DNA from: JBKPRX01 sp046734795
GTDB lineage: Bacteria > Actinomycetota > Thermoleophilia > Gaiellales > Gaiellaceae
NCBI GenBank assembly: GCA_046734795.1
Contig: JBKPRX010000097.1
Location: 1-26,499 of the forward strand
Direction: 5' to 3'
DNA length: 26,499 bases
The notes below the pieces were generated by a model. That model saw only the letters and a program-made list of their open reading frames with translations. It was not told where the DNA came from and did not search any database. Positions 16,689 through 23,417 of this stretch are shown piece after piece. The number at the start of each line of letters is the position of its first letter. Within the stretch, counting starts at the first letter, position 1. The position numbers and the translations under genes were made by a program.

Positions 16689-17452
16689 TGGTCGTCCCGA
16701 AGAAGCAGCTCGGCCAGCACTTCCTCGTCGACGAGAACATCCTCGGTGTGATCGACCGGCTCGCGCGACTTCGCACCGATGACGTCGTGCTCGAAATCGG
16801 TCCCGGCCTCGGCATCCTGACGCGCTACCTCGCAGCGCGAGTCGCGCGCGTGCACGCAGTCGAGCTCGACCGGTCGCTCGAGCCGCACCTGCGCGACGCC
16901 GGCGAAAACGTCGAGCTCACCTTCGGCGACGCGCTCCAACTCGATCTCGCAGACCTCTCGCCACCCTCGACGAAGCTTGTCTCGAACCTCCCGTACAACG
17001 TCGCGACGCCGCTCATCGTCGAAAGCCTCGACGGCCTGCCGACGATCGACCTGTGGTGCGTCATGGTGCAGCGCGAGGTGGCAGATCGCCTCTTCGCCGA
17101 GCCGCGCACGAAGGCGTACGGTGCCGTGTCCGTCCTCGTCCAGCTCGCCGCGCGGCGCACGGGCTTCCACCCGGTCTCGCGGACTGTCTTCCGTCCACCC
17201 CCCAACGTGGACTCTGCGCTCGTCGCGTTCGAGCGCACCGAGCTGCCGTCGCGGTTTCGCGAGATCAAGCGGCTCGTGGCCGCCGCCTTCGCGCATCGCC
17301 GCAAGACGCTCGCCAACTCGGTCGAGCTCGCGGGGTTCTGCACGCGCGGACGAGCGGAAGACGCGTTGCGTGCGATTGCTCGCGAGCCGAATCTGCGGGC
17401 GGAGGCGCTCAGTCCGCCGGAGTTCGTCGAGCTCGCCGGCGTTCTCGCATGA
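16688..17452 (+). CDS. rsmA: 16S rRNA (adenine(1518)/(1519)-N6)-dimethyltransferase
   Basis: RsmA (KsgA) dimethylates two adjacent adenines near the 3' end of 16S rRNA, a late 30S assembly checkpoint. The 254-residue protein starts with PKKQLGQHFLVDENIL (4-19). The S-adenosylmethionine loop VLEIGPGLGILTRYLA and the catalytic SNLPYNVATPLI (NLPY) follow, then the helical C-terminal domain with RRKTLANSVEL. ATG 16688 shares its first base with the last base of the tatD stop (TGATG), and it fits the family start better than the upstream in-frame ATG. The ispE start overlaps its stop (ATGA), so translation is probably coupled through tatD-rsmA-ispE. Confidence 0.96.
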   Translation: MVVPKKQLGQHFLVDENILGVIDRLARLRTDDVVLEIGPGLGILTRYLAARVARVHAVELDRSLEPHLRDAGENVELTFGDALQLDLADLSPPSTKLVSNLPYNVATPLIVESLDGLPTIDLWCVMVQREVADRLFAEPRTKAYGAVSVLVQLAARRTGFHPVSRTVFRPPPNVDSALVAFERTELPSRFREIKRLVAAAFAHRRKTLANSVELAGFCTRGRAEDALRAIAREPNLRAEALSPPEFVELAGVLA

Positions 17453-18243
17453 GGGCGCACGCGAAGATCAACCTCGCGCTCGTTGTCGGACCGTTGCGCG
17501 ACGACCGAAAGCACGAGGTCGTGACGATCATGCAACGCGTCGCGCTGGCCGACGAGGTCGAGCTCGAGCCCTCGAGCGACGGTCTCGTCGTCGAAGGGTT
17601 CGAAGCCGACACGCTCGTTCGCAGCGCACTCGAAGACCTCGCCGGCGAAGCGGGCGTCGAGCCCGAGTGGCGTGTGCGCATCGAGAAGCGAATTCCGGTC
17701 GCGGCCGGCCTCGGCGGCGGCAGCTCAGACGCGGCGACTGCGTTGCAACTCGCAAACGACACGCTCGCTTCACGGCTCTCACACGAGCAGCTCCACCGCA
17801 TCGCCGCCCGTCTGGGTGCCGACGTGCCGTTCTTTCTGCGCGAAGGCCCGCAGCTCGGCACCGGCGACGGGACCGACCTCGAGCATGTGGAGCTCCCGCG
17901 CGACTACCACGTCGTCCTTCTGCTTCCCGACGGCGAGACGAAGACGTCGACCGCCGACGTCTACCGGCGTTTCGACGAGCGCGAAGGTTCGACAGGCTGG
18001 GAGGACAGGCGCGCTGCGCTCCGCGACGCGCTCGCGCAACGCGATCTTGCCGTGCTGCCTGCGAACGATCTCGCAACCTCCCCATACGCGCTCGAGCTGC
18101 GCCGCCTCGGCGCGTTCCGGGCCGACAGCTCTGGAGCCGGGCCCGTGGTGTACGGCTTGTTCTCCGACGAAACCGCCGCGCTGGCTGCAGAGCGCGAGGT
18201 GCAAGGCGTCGGCCGAACCTGGATCACGACCCCGGCGTGGTAG
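17449..18243 (+). CDS. ispE: 4-diphosphocytidyl-2-C-methyl-D-erythritol kinase
   Basis: IspE is the ATP-dependent GHMP kinase of the MEP (non-mevalonate) isoprenoid pathway. The 264-residue product has N-terminal RAHAKINLALVVG (family motif AKINL), HEVVTIMQRVALADEVEL, the GHMP ATP loop PVAAGLGGGSSDAATAL, LGADVPFFLREGP, and late SGAGPVVYGLF, a variant of the usual SGSGPTVFGLF. It is slightly short compared with 280-310. It shows that the organism makes isoprenoids by the MEP route, which would also feed the menaquinone side chain made after the mqn genes. The ATG at 17449 overlaps the rsmA stop. Confidence 0.94.
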   Translation: MRAHAKINLALVVGPLRDDRKHEVVTIMQRVALADEVELEPSSDGLVVEGFEADTLVRSALEDLAGEAGVEPEWRVRIEKRIPVAAGLGGGSSDAATALQLANDTLASRLSHEQLHRIAARLGADVPFFLREGPQLGTGDGTDLEHVELPRDYHVVLLLPDGETKTSTADVYRRFDEREGSTGWEDRRAALRDALAQRDLAVLPANDLATSPYALELRRLGAFRADSSGAGPVVYGLFSDETAALAAEREVQGVGRTWITTPAW

Positions 18244-18254
18244 CTTCCCGCGCG

Positions 18255-18620
18255 ATGAGCGACCTCGCCAATCACGGCACGATCGAGCCCGGGTCGAGCC
18301 GCGCGGGCCGATGGCTCGAGGCGCGCCGCGTGCGCATCTCGATCTGGATCGCCGTCATCGAGGCGCTGATTGTCCTCTTCTCGCACGACATCACGAAGTG
18401 GTCCGTGATCGCCCTCGCCGTCGTCAGCCTCTTCCTCTGGGCCCTCGGCCGCAGAAGCGACTCGCAGACCGTCCGCGAACTGCTCTGGATCCTCGCGGCG
18501 TCGCAGCTGATGGCGGCTCTCGCGTCGATCCTCGGCTTCATCGTCAAGTGGGCCCTGATCACAGCGATCGTGATCGGCGCCGTGCTCGGTCTCGTTTACC
18601 TCTTCCTGGACCGACGCTAG
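18255..18620 (+). CDS. Small integral membrane protein, unknown function
   Basis: The 121-residue protein is not recognised. A 25-residue polar head with SRAGRWLEARRVR precedes four hydrophobic stretches: ISIWIAVIEALIVLF, WSVIALAVVSLFLWALG, a TVRELLWILAASQLMAALASIL region, and the last WALITAIVIGAVLGLVYLFL, ending DRR. This predicts four membrane helices with a cytoplasmic N-terminus. A TAGCTT box 8 nt before the ATG, made from the ispE stop codon, suggests that it may have its own near-leaderless transcript. A comparable small membrane protein is often seen next to ispE in related bacteria, but its role is unknown to me. Confidence 0.75.
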   Translation: MSDLANHGTIEPGSSRAGRWLEARRVRISIWIAVIEALIVLFSHDITKWSVIALAVVSLFLWALGRRSDSQTVRELLWILAASQLMAALASILGFIVKWALITAIVIGAVLGLVYLFLDRR

Positions 18621-18623
18621 AGT
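18595..18623 (+). promoter_or_regulatory. Probable promoter of tRNA-Gln: TTTACC-N17-TAGAGT
   Basis: TTTACC (18595-18600, 4 of 6 to TTGACA) and TAGAGT (18618-18623, TANNNT) are 17 nt apart, and the -10 box ends 13 nt before the tRNA. It overlaps the end of the membrane protein gene. Confidence 0.55.
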
Positions 18624-18636
18624 TGCAGCCCTGCTC

Positions 18637-18710
18637 TGGGGCGTAGCCAAGCGGTAAGGCAGCGGGTTTTGGTCCCGCGATCCCAGGTTCGAATCCTGGC
18701 GCCCCAGCCA
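18637..18710 (+). tRNA. tRNA-Gln (anticodon TTG), CCA encoded
   Basis: A full cloverleaf is visible. The acceptor arm TGGGGCG (18637-18643) pairs with CGCCCCA (18700-18706). The D arm has GCC...GGC with the AAGCGGTAA loop. The anticodon stem GCGGG/CCCGC encloses the loop TTTTGGT, so the anticodon is TTG (18669-18671), reading CAA and CAG. The T arm CCAGG-TTCGAAT-CCTGG follows, then discriminator G and genome-encoded CCA (18708-18710). The glmU ATG lies just 8 nt after the CCA. The actinobacterial habit of placing tRNA-Gln near glmU-prs supports the reading. Confidence 0.97.
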
Positions 18711-18718
18711 AAGTCACG

Positions 18719-19987
18719 ATGAGCGAGCTCGCCACAGTCGTCCTCGCTGCCGGTCTCGGCACGCGCATGCGCTCGGCGACGCCGAAGCATCTTCACCCGC
18801 TGCTCGGCCGACGCCTCGTCGACTGGACGATCGCGGCGGCGCTAGAGACGGGTGCAGATCCGCTCGTCGTCGTCAGCTCGCCCGCGAGCGCAGACGAATT
18901 CGAAGGAGTCACCGTTGCCGTCCAGGACGAGCCGCGCGGCACGGGTGACGCAGTGCGCGCTGCAAGGGCGAGCGTCGGTGCCGCAAAGGAGCTGCTCGTC
19001 GTGCCGGGTGACCATCCGGTCGTGACCGGCGACCTTCTGCGCGAGCTCCTCGAAACGCATCACGATCGTCGCGCGGCGGCGACGGTGCTCTCGTTCCGCA
19101 CCGACGATCCGCGCGCTTACGGACGCATCGTTCGCGACGACGCGGGCGAGCTCGCTGCGATCGTCGAAGCAGCTGACGCGACGCCCGCGCAGCTCGAGCT
19201 CAACGAGGTCAACTCGTCGATGTATGTCTTCGCGGCTGACAAGCTGTGGCCGGCGGTCGAGCAGCTCGCACCGGAGAACGCTCAGGGCGAGCTCTATCTC
19301 ACGGACGCGATTCGCATCCTCGTCGACGCCGGCGAGACCGTCGCCGTCCACGAGGCGCCGGACAAGTCGTTCGTCGAGCCGGGGGTGAACACGCGCGTCG
19401 AGCTGGCCGCGGCGGCGGCGATCCTGCGCGACCGGATCAACACGGCGCACATGCTCGCCGGCGTCACGATCGTCGATCCGTTGAGCACGTGGATCGAGCA
19501 CGGCGTCGAGATCGAAAACGACGTGACGATTCATCCGTACACCGTCATCCGCGGCGGCGTCCGCATCGCATCGGGCGCCGAGATCGGCCCGTTCGCGTAC
19601 GTGCGTCCCGGGACGGTCGTCGACGAGGACGCGAAGGTCGGCACGTTCGTCGAACTGAAGAAAGCGCACATCGGCCCGCGCGCGAAGGTGCCGCACCTGT
19701 CCTATCTCGGCGACGCGGACGTCGGCGCCGACTCGAACATCGCGGCCGCGAATGTGACCGCCAACTTCGACCATCGGCCGGGCGAGCCGAAGAAGCGAAC
19801 GACGATCGGACGCAACGTCAGGACCGGCGTCGACAATACGTTCGTTGCGCCGGTCGAGGTTAGCGACGATGCTTGGATTGCGGCGGGCTCCGTCATCACG
19901 GATGATGTCCCGCCGGGCGCGCTGGCAGGGTTCCCGCCCAAGCAAGAAACCAAGGAAGGGTATGTCTACCGAGATCGCGACAACTGA
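18719..19987 (+). CDS. glmU: Bifunctional UDP-N-acetylglucosamine pyrophosphorylase / glucosamine-1-phosphate acetyltransferase
   Basis: GlmU acetylates glucosamine-1-phosphate and couples it to UTP, giving UDP-GlcNAc for peptidoglycan. The N-terminal uridylyltransferase has VVLAAGLGTRMRSATPKHLH, EPRGTGDAV (GTGHA is common), VPGDHP with the metal-binding Asp, AYGRIVR, and NAQGELYLTDAI. The hexapeptide-repeat beta-helix starts near residue 255 (VTIVDPLSTWIEHGVEIEND). The acetyltransferase site keeps KVPHLSYLGDADVG with the catalytic His and KKRTTIG, but NIGAGT is replaced by NIAAANVTANFDH. At 422 residues it lacks the C-terminal tail of typical 450-490-residue enzymes. The start, 8 nt after tRNA-Gln, has no ribosome binding site. 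The prs start overlaps its end by 26 nt. Confidence 0.92.
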   Translation: MSELATVVLAAGLGTRMRSATPKHLHPLLGRRLVDWTIAAALETGADPLVVVSSPASADEFEGVTVAVQDEPRGTGDAVRAARASVGAAKELLVVPGDHPVVTGDLLRELLETHHDRRAAATVLSFRTDDPRAYGRIVRDDAGELAAIVEAADATPAQLELNEVNSSMYVFAADKLWPAVEQLAPENAQGELYLTDAIRILVDAGETVAVHEAPDKSFVEPGVNTRVELAAAAAILRDRINTAHMLAGVTIVDPLSTWIEHGVEIENDVTIHPYTVIRGGVRIASGAEIGPFAYVRPGTVVDEDAKVGTFVELKKAHIGPRAKVPHLSYLGDADVGADSNIAAANVTANFDHRPGEPKKRTTIGRNVRTGVDNTFVAPVEVSDDAWIAAGSVITDDVPPGALAGFPPKQETKEGYVYRDRDN

Positions 19988-21026
19988 GCTCACACGGTTG
20001 CCTGGCCTCGAACCACAAGAGCCCGGGCCGCAGGCGAGCCCGCAGCACTGGCTCGAGCGAGGCCCGCAGAAGCGCCTCATGCTCTTCTCGGGCCGCTCGC
20101 ACCCCGAGCTCGCGCAGGCGATCGCCGAGAAGCTCGGCGTCGAGCTCGGCGAGATCCACCTGCAGACGTTCGCAAACGGCGAGACATACATCCGCTACGG
20201 CGAGTCGATCCGCGGCGCCGACGTGTTCCTCGTCCAGACGGGCGCACACGACATCGACCGGAACTTGATGGAGCTGTTGTTCATGATCCAAGCCGCGAAG
20301 CTTGCGTCGGCGAAACGGATCACCGCGGTCATCCCGCTCTATCCCTACGCGCGACAGGATCGGAAGGCGAAGCCGCGCGAGCCGATCTCAGCGCGCCTCG
20401 TGGCCGACATGCTCCAGCTCGCAGGCGCCGATCGCGTCCTGACGATGGACTTGCATGCGGGCCAGATTCAGGGCTTCTTCACGATCCCGGTCGACCACAT
20501 GACGGCGCTACCGCTCTTTGCCACGCACTTCCGCGATCTCGGACTGAGCGGCCCAGGCGTCGTCTCGGTCGCACCCGACGAAGGACGCGCGAAGATGGCG
20601 GTGCGCTTCGCGGAGATGATTGGTGCGGACTTCGCGATCATGCACAAGACTCGGCCTGCGCACGACGTCGTCGAGATCACCGAGATCACCGGCCGCGTCC
20701 GCGACAAGATCGCGATCGTCGGCGACGACGTGATCATGACGGGCTCGACGTTGCTCGCGAACGTGGCGACGCTGAAAGAGCACGGTGCGAAGCAGGTGTG
20801 GTTGTACGCGACGCACGGGCTCTTCTCCGGCGAGGCGCTCGAGCGCTTCGGCGGCGCCGGGATCGAGGGTCTCGTCGTCACCGACACGGTGCCGATCGAC
20901 CCGCTTCGGCGGCCGGACAACATGACGATCCTCCCGATCTCCGGCCTGCTCGCGGAGACGATCATGAACGTGTTCGCCGACGACTCGGTGTCGGCGATCT
21001 TCGGCGGCGAGAACCAGCTCTTCTAG
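19962..21026 (+). CDS. prs: Ribose-phosphate pyrophosphokinase (PRPP synthetase), divergent
   Basis: Makes PRPP from ribose-5-phosphate and ATP for nucleotide, His and Trp synthesis. The 354-residue product starts at ATG 19962 behind AAGGAAGGG, inside the end of glmU. It has a 38-residue polar extension before the usual core start (LMLFSGRSHPELAQAIAEKL). Present are FANGETYIRY, PLYPYARQDRKAKPREPISA, TMDLHAGQIQGFFTIPVDH and the YATHGLFSG region. The PRPP loop is GDDVIMTGST (about 254-263) rather than DDMIDTAGT-like, and the usual VSPDxGG is VAPDEGRAK, so this is a divergent subfamily. It sits in the conserved glmU-prs pair. Confidence 0.93.
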   Translation: MSTEIATTELTRLPGLEPQEPGPQASPQHWLERGPQKRLMLFSGRSHPELAQAIAEKLGVELGEIHLQTFANGETYIRYGESIRGADVFLVQTGAHDIDRNLMELLFMIQAAKLASAKRITAVIPLYPYARQDRKAKPREPISARLVADMLQLAGADRVLTMDLHAGQIQGFFTIPVDHMTALPLFATHFRDLGLSGPGVVSVAPDEGRAKMAVRFAEMIGADFAIMHKTRPAHDVVEITEITGRVRDKIAIVGDDVIMTGSTLLANVATLKEHGAKQVWLYATHGLFSGEALERFGGAGIEGLVVTDTVPIDPLRRPDNMTILPISGLLAETIMNVFADDSVSAIFGGENQLF

Positions 21027-21046
21027 CGACCGCGATTCAGCGCCCA

Positions 21047-21895
21047 GTGCCGGATCGCGAGGCCGTCGAGATCCCGCTCACCGGCGGCGACGTCACGGAA
21101 GGACTGGTCCGTGTCGGCGAAACGGTGCGCCGGCCGCGCCGGCCCTGGTCGGATTCGGTTGCTGCCTACTTGCGTCACCTCGAGGCTGTCGGCTTCGACG
21201 GGGCGCCTCGGTATCTCGGCGTCGACGCGCGCGGCCGCGACATCCTCGAGTTCGTGCCGGGCGACGTGCCCGGCCAGCCGGTTGTGGAGGCTTGGGCCGC
21301 GGCGGACGAAGCGCTCGTCGCCGTCGCGAAGCTCCTCCGTCGCCTGCACGAAGCGTCCGCAGCGTTTGTTCCACCTGCCGACGCGGTCTGGTTCGGCGAC
21401 GACGTCGACGTGGGGCTACCAGCTGGCCTGCCGCCGAGTCCGCCTGCGGACATCGTCGCGCACTTCGACGTGACGCCGCAGAACGTCGTCTTTTCCGATG
21501 GCGTGCCAGCTGCGGTGATCGACTTCGATCTCACAAGGCCCGGCAGCAGGCTGAGCGACGTCGTCAACACCGCAATGTGGTGGGTGCCGCTGATGCCGGA
21601 ACCAGATCGCGATCCTGCGTTCGCCGACGGCGATCCCCCTCGGCGGCTCGCGCTCTTCGTCGACGCGTACGACCTCGACGCGAGCGGCCGGTCTCAGTTC
21701 GTCGAGGTCGCGATCGACGGCGCGACGCGCGGGTGGCACCGGATGCGCGCGAACGCCGAGCTGCGCGGCGGCGGCTGGGAGCGCATGTGGGAGGAAGGCG
21801 TCGGTGATCGCATCTTGCGTCGGCGATCGTGGCTCGAGGAGAACCGTGTACCGCTGACGTCTGCGCTCTTCCAGCGACCGCGACCTCGAGCGTAA
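21047..21895 (+). CDS. Aminoglycoside-phosphotransferase-fold (APH) family protein
   Basis: Protein-kinase-like small-molecule phosphotransferase, 282 residues. The catalytic loop AHFDVTPQNVVF (H139, D141, N146) and metal-binding IDFDLTRPG (D159 and D161) are both present, with HFD where most have HGD. The N-terminal lobe is short (GLVRVGETVRRP, then YLGVDARGRDILEFVPGDVP), and the family's ATP-binding Lys is not obvious. The C-terminal half has WWVPLMPEPDRDP and RANAELRGGGWERMWEEG. Members phosphorylate aminoglycosides, choline, homoserine or sugars; nothing here singles out a substrate or implies resistance. The GTG at 21047 is 20 nt after prs, so it is probably the last gene of the glmU-prs unit, with a hairpin over its stop codon. 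Confidence 0.82.
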   Translation: MPDREAVEIPLTGGDVTEGLVRVGETVRRPRRPWSDSVAAYLRHLEAVGFDGAPRYLGVDARGRDILEFVPGDVPGQPVVEAWAAADEALVAVAKLLRRLHEASAAFVPPADAVWFGDDVDVGLPAGLPPSPPADIVAHFDVTPQNVVFSDGVPAAVIDFDLTRPGSRLSDVVNTAMWWVPLMPEPDRDPAFADGDPPRRLALFVDAYDLDASGRSQFVEVAIDGATRGWHRMRANAELRGGGWERMWEEGVGDRILRRRSWLEENRVPLTSALFQRPRPRA

Positions 21896-21910
21896 GGGGA
21901 TTCCTTACGC
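21890..21910 (+). terminator. Hairpin over the stop codon of the APH-family gene
   Basis: GCGTAAGG (21890-21897) and CCTTACGC (21903-21910) form a perfect 8-bp stem with a 5-nt loop, and the TAA stop is part of the left arm. There is no T-tract. It probably closes the glmU-prs-APH transcript; an operator for the next gene is the alternative. Confidence 0.5.
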
Positions 21911-21950
21911 GGAGGCGTGGATTCGCGCAGGCTCCTAGGATCGTCGAGCA

Positions 21951-22889
21951 GTGTCTTTTCGACGACGAAGCGTGCGCACGATCGTCTTCGTCGTGGGAGC
22001 GGCGGCTCTCGGAATCGTCGTCGCACTCCTCGTCAACGAGCACGTCGTGCGCGACGAGACGAAGTCGGCGCACGCGGACGTCGGTCGCCTCCTGCAGCTG
22101 CGCGACGGGACTCTTCAGGTTCGTGTCGACGGGCCGCGCGCTTCGCCGCCGATCGTCTTGATCCATCGCTTCGCTAGCTCGCTGCACGAATGGGACGCAG
22201 TCGTGCCGATCCTCTCGCGCGATTACCGCGTCGTGCGCGTCGACCTCCTGGGCCATGGCGGTTCCGCTGAACCGCGCAACGGTTACTCGATCGACAACGA
22301 AGCGCGCCTCGTCGCGGAGGCACTCCGAACGCTGCACGTGATCCACGCGGTCGTCATCGGTCACTCGATGGGCGGCGCGATTGCAGTGGCGCTCGCCGAG
22401 AGGGACCCAAAGATCGTTGCGCGTCTCGTCGTGATGGACTCCAACGATCGAACGCGTTACTTCAACCTGCCGCTTTTGAGCCGGTGGGCGCCGCGGCGGC
22501 TTCTCGGGCCGGCGCTGTGGACGGTCGTGCCCGACGGGATGATCCGCAACGGCCTCGAGGTCTTGTATGCACCGGGATTCCGCGTTCCCGACCGCGACGT
22601 TCACGACGTGCGCCGGATGACGTACGCGTCCTACACAGGCTCGCTCAGCGGCTTTCTCCGGTACCTCGACCAGCGTGGCCTCGATCGACGACTCGCGCAG
22701 CTCCGCATCCCGAGAATGGTGGTCTGGGGCGCGCACGACAGGCTCGTCGACGAGCAAGCGGTCGCGCTCTACCGCCGTGTCCGGGGCCTTCGCATCGTCG
22801 TGATGCAACGGAGCGGCCATTCGCCGCTCGTGGAAGAGCCGCGGCGAACGGCTGCCGTGCTGCTGCGCTTCGCGCGTGAACGAGGGTAG
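21951..22889 (+). CDS. Membrane-anchored alpha/beta hydrolase
   Basis: The 312-residue protein has an N-terminal anchor (RTIVFVVGAAALGIVVALLV, about 9-28) and an alpha/beta-hydrolase domain probably outside the membrane. The catalytic triad is visible: nucleophile S139 in VIGHSMGGA, D263 in WGAHDRLVDE and H290 in RSGHSPLVEEP. VRVDLLGHGGS is the classical strand-4 loop. The oxyanion segment reads IHRFASSLHEW where most members have HGF, an unusual Arg. The cap region (about 168-235) is rich in aromatic and basic residues. The substrate is unknown; esterase or lipase-like activity is the general expectation. The start is GTG 21951, with TAGGAT (21936-21941) 9 nt upstream. Confidence 0.87.
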   Translation: MSFRRRSVRTIVFVVGAAALGIVVALLVNEHVVRDETKSAHADVGRLLQLRDGTLQVRVDGPRASPPIVLIHRFASSLHEWDAVVPILSRDYRVVRVDLLGHGGSAEPRNGYSIDNEARLVAEALRTLHVIHAVVIGHSMGGAIAVALAERDPKIVARLVVMDSNDRTRYFNLPLLSRWAPRRLLGPALWTVVPDGMIRNGLEVLYAPGFRVPDRDVHDVRRMTYASYTGSLSGFLRYLDQRGLDRRLAQLRIPRMVVWGAHDRLVDEQAVALYRRVRGLRIVVMQRSGHSPLVEEPRRTAAVLLRFARERG

Positions 22890-22912
22890 CTCCGGCGAGG
22901 CCGAAGCTACCC
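22884..22912. terminator. Bidirectional terminator hairpin between convergent genes
   Basis: A 13-bp stem with one C/A mismatch and a GAG loop: GGGTAGCTCCGGC (22884-22896) against GCCGAAGCTACCC (22900-22912). It includes the stop codon of the hydrolase gene and lies 12 nt past the stop of the convergent secreted-protein gene, so it can serve both strands. No T-tract is present. Confidence 0.75.
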
Positions 22913-22924
22913 GCGCTCGCGTGG

Positions 22925-23281
22925 CTACTCGAACCCGCAGCCGCTCTGGACGCCGTGCTCCGTCTGTCGCGGCCCGTTGTAGAAGAGGACGCCGCCTTGC
23001 TCGCAGTACGGCGTGTTCTCCAGCAGCCATGCTTCGGCTCCGCCCGAGTTCAGGTAATTCTCGGGAACGTCGAACCCCCATGCCGGTAGGGGCGCGCCGA
23101 TGCTTGGCAGCCAGACCCAACGGCCCTTGAGCACCGGCTGCTGGAAGTCGGCCGGATTCGTGCTCAAGTCGCCGCCGGGGCGGCTCGCGTTGTAGCAGTT
23201 GTCGGCAACCGCGACTCCTGCGCAAACGAGCAGCAGCGCAACCGCAATGAATGCGACAACAGCGCGACGCAGAGCGTGCAT
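22925..23281 (-). CDS. Small secreted protein, unknown function
   Basis: The 118-residue protein is not recognised. It has a clear signal peptide (RRAVVAFIAVALLLVCAGVAVA, cleavage likely near A27). The roughly 91-residue mature part has three cysteines (C29, C93, C115), aromatic-rich segments (GRWVWLPSIGAPLPAWGFD) and FYNGPRQTEHG. An odd number of mature cysteines leaves one free or forms an intermolecular bond; C20 lies in the signal peptide and could suggest a lipobox (LLVCAG), though the position is not ideal. The ATG is preceded by AAGGGGG, and a TTGCAT-N17-TATACG promoter lies 65 nt upstream. It is a single-gene unit closed by the shared hairpin. Confidence 0.78.
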   Translation of the reverse strand: MHALRRAVVAFIAVALLLVCAGVAVADNCYNASRPGGDLSTNPADFQQPVLKGRWVWLPSIGAPLPAWGFDVPENYLNSGGAEAWLLENTPYCEQGGVLFYNGPRQTEHGVQSGCGFE

Positions 23282-23345
23282 GGAACCCCCTTGTCCTCGA
23301 TCCGTCCGCAGTGCCGCAGACGGGGTCCGGTCATTACAGGCCCAT

Positions 23346-23374
23346 CGTATAACGATCTTTTTCGCAGAATGCAA
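23346..23374 (-). promoter_or_regulatory. Promoter of the small secreted protein: TTGCAT-N17-TATACG
   Basis: Read on the minus strand, TTGCAT (23369-23374) and TATACG (23346-23351) are separated by 17 nt in a locally AT-rich patch (AAAAAGATCG spacer) that stands out in this GC-rich window. It gives a leader of about 60 nt before the ATG at 23281. Confidence 0.7.
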
Positions 23375-23417
23375 GTCCCGGAAGCGCACCGCACCTCCGC
23401 TAGACTCGCCGCCGGAA

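Noticed and set aside
18842..20191. 449-codon minus-strand frame opposite glmU
   Set aside because: The translation is an Arg/Asp-rich shadow; glmU motifs and hexapeptide repeats explain the region.
21564..23225. 553-codon minus-strand frame opposite the APH-like and hydrolase genes
   Set aside because: It crosses two well-supported plus-strand genes and the secreted-protein gene in a different frame, and it has no family features.
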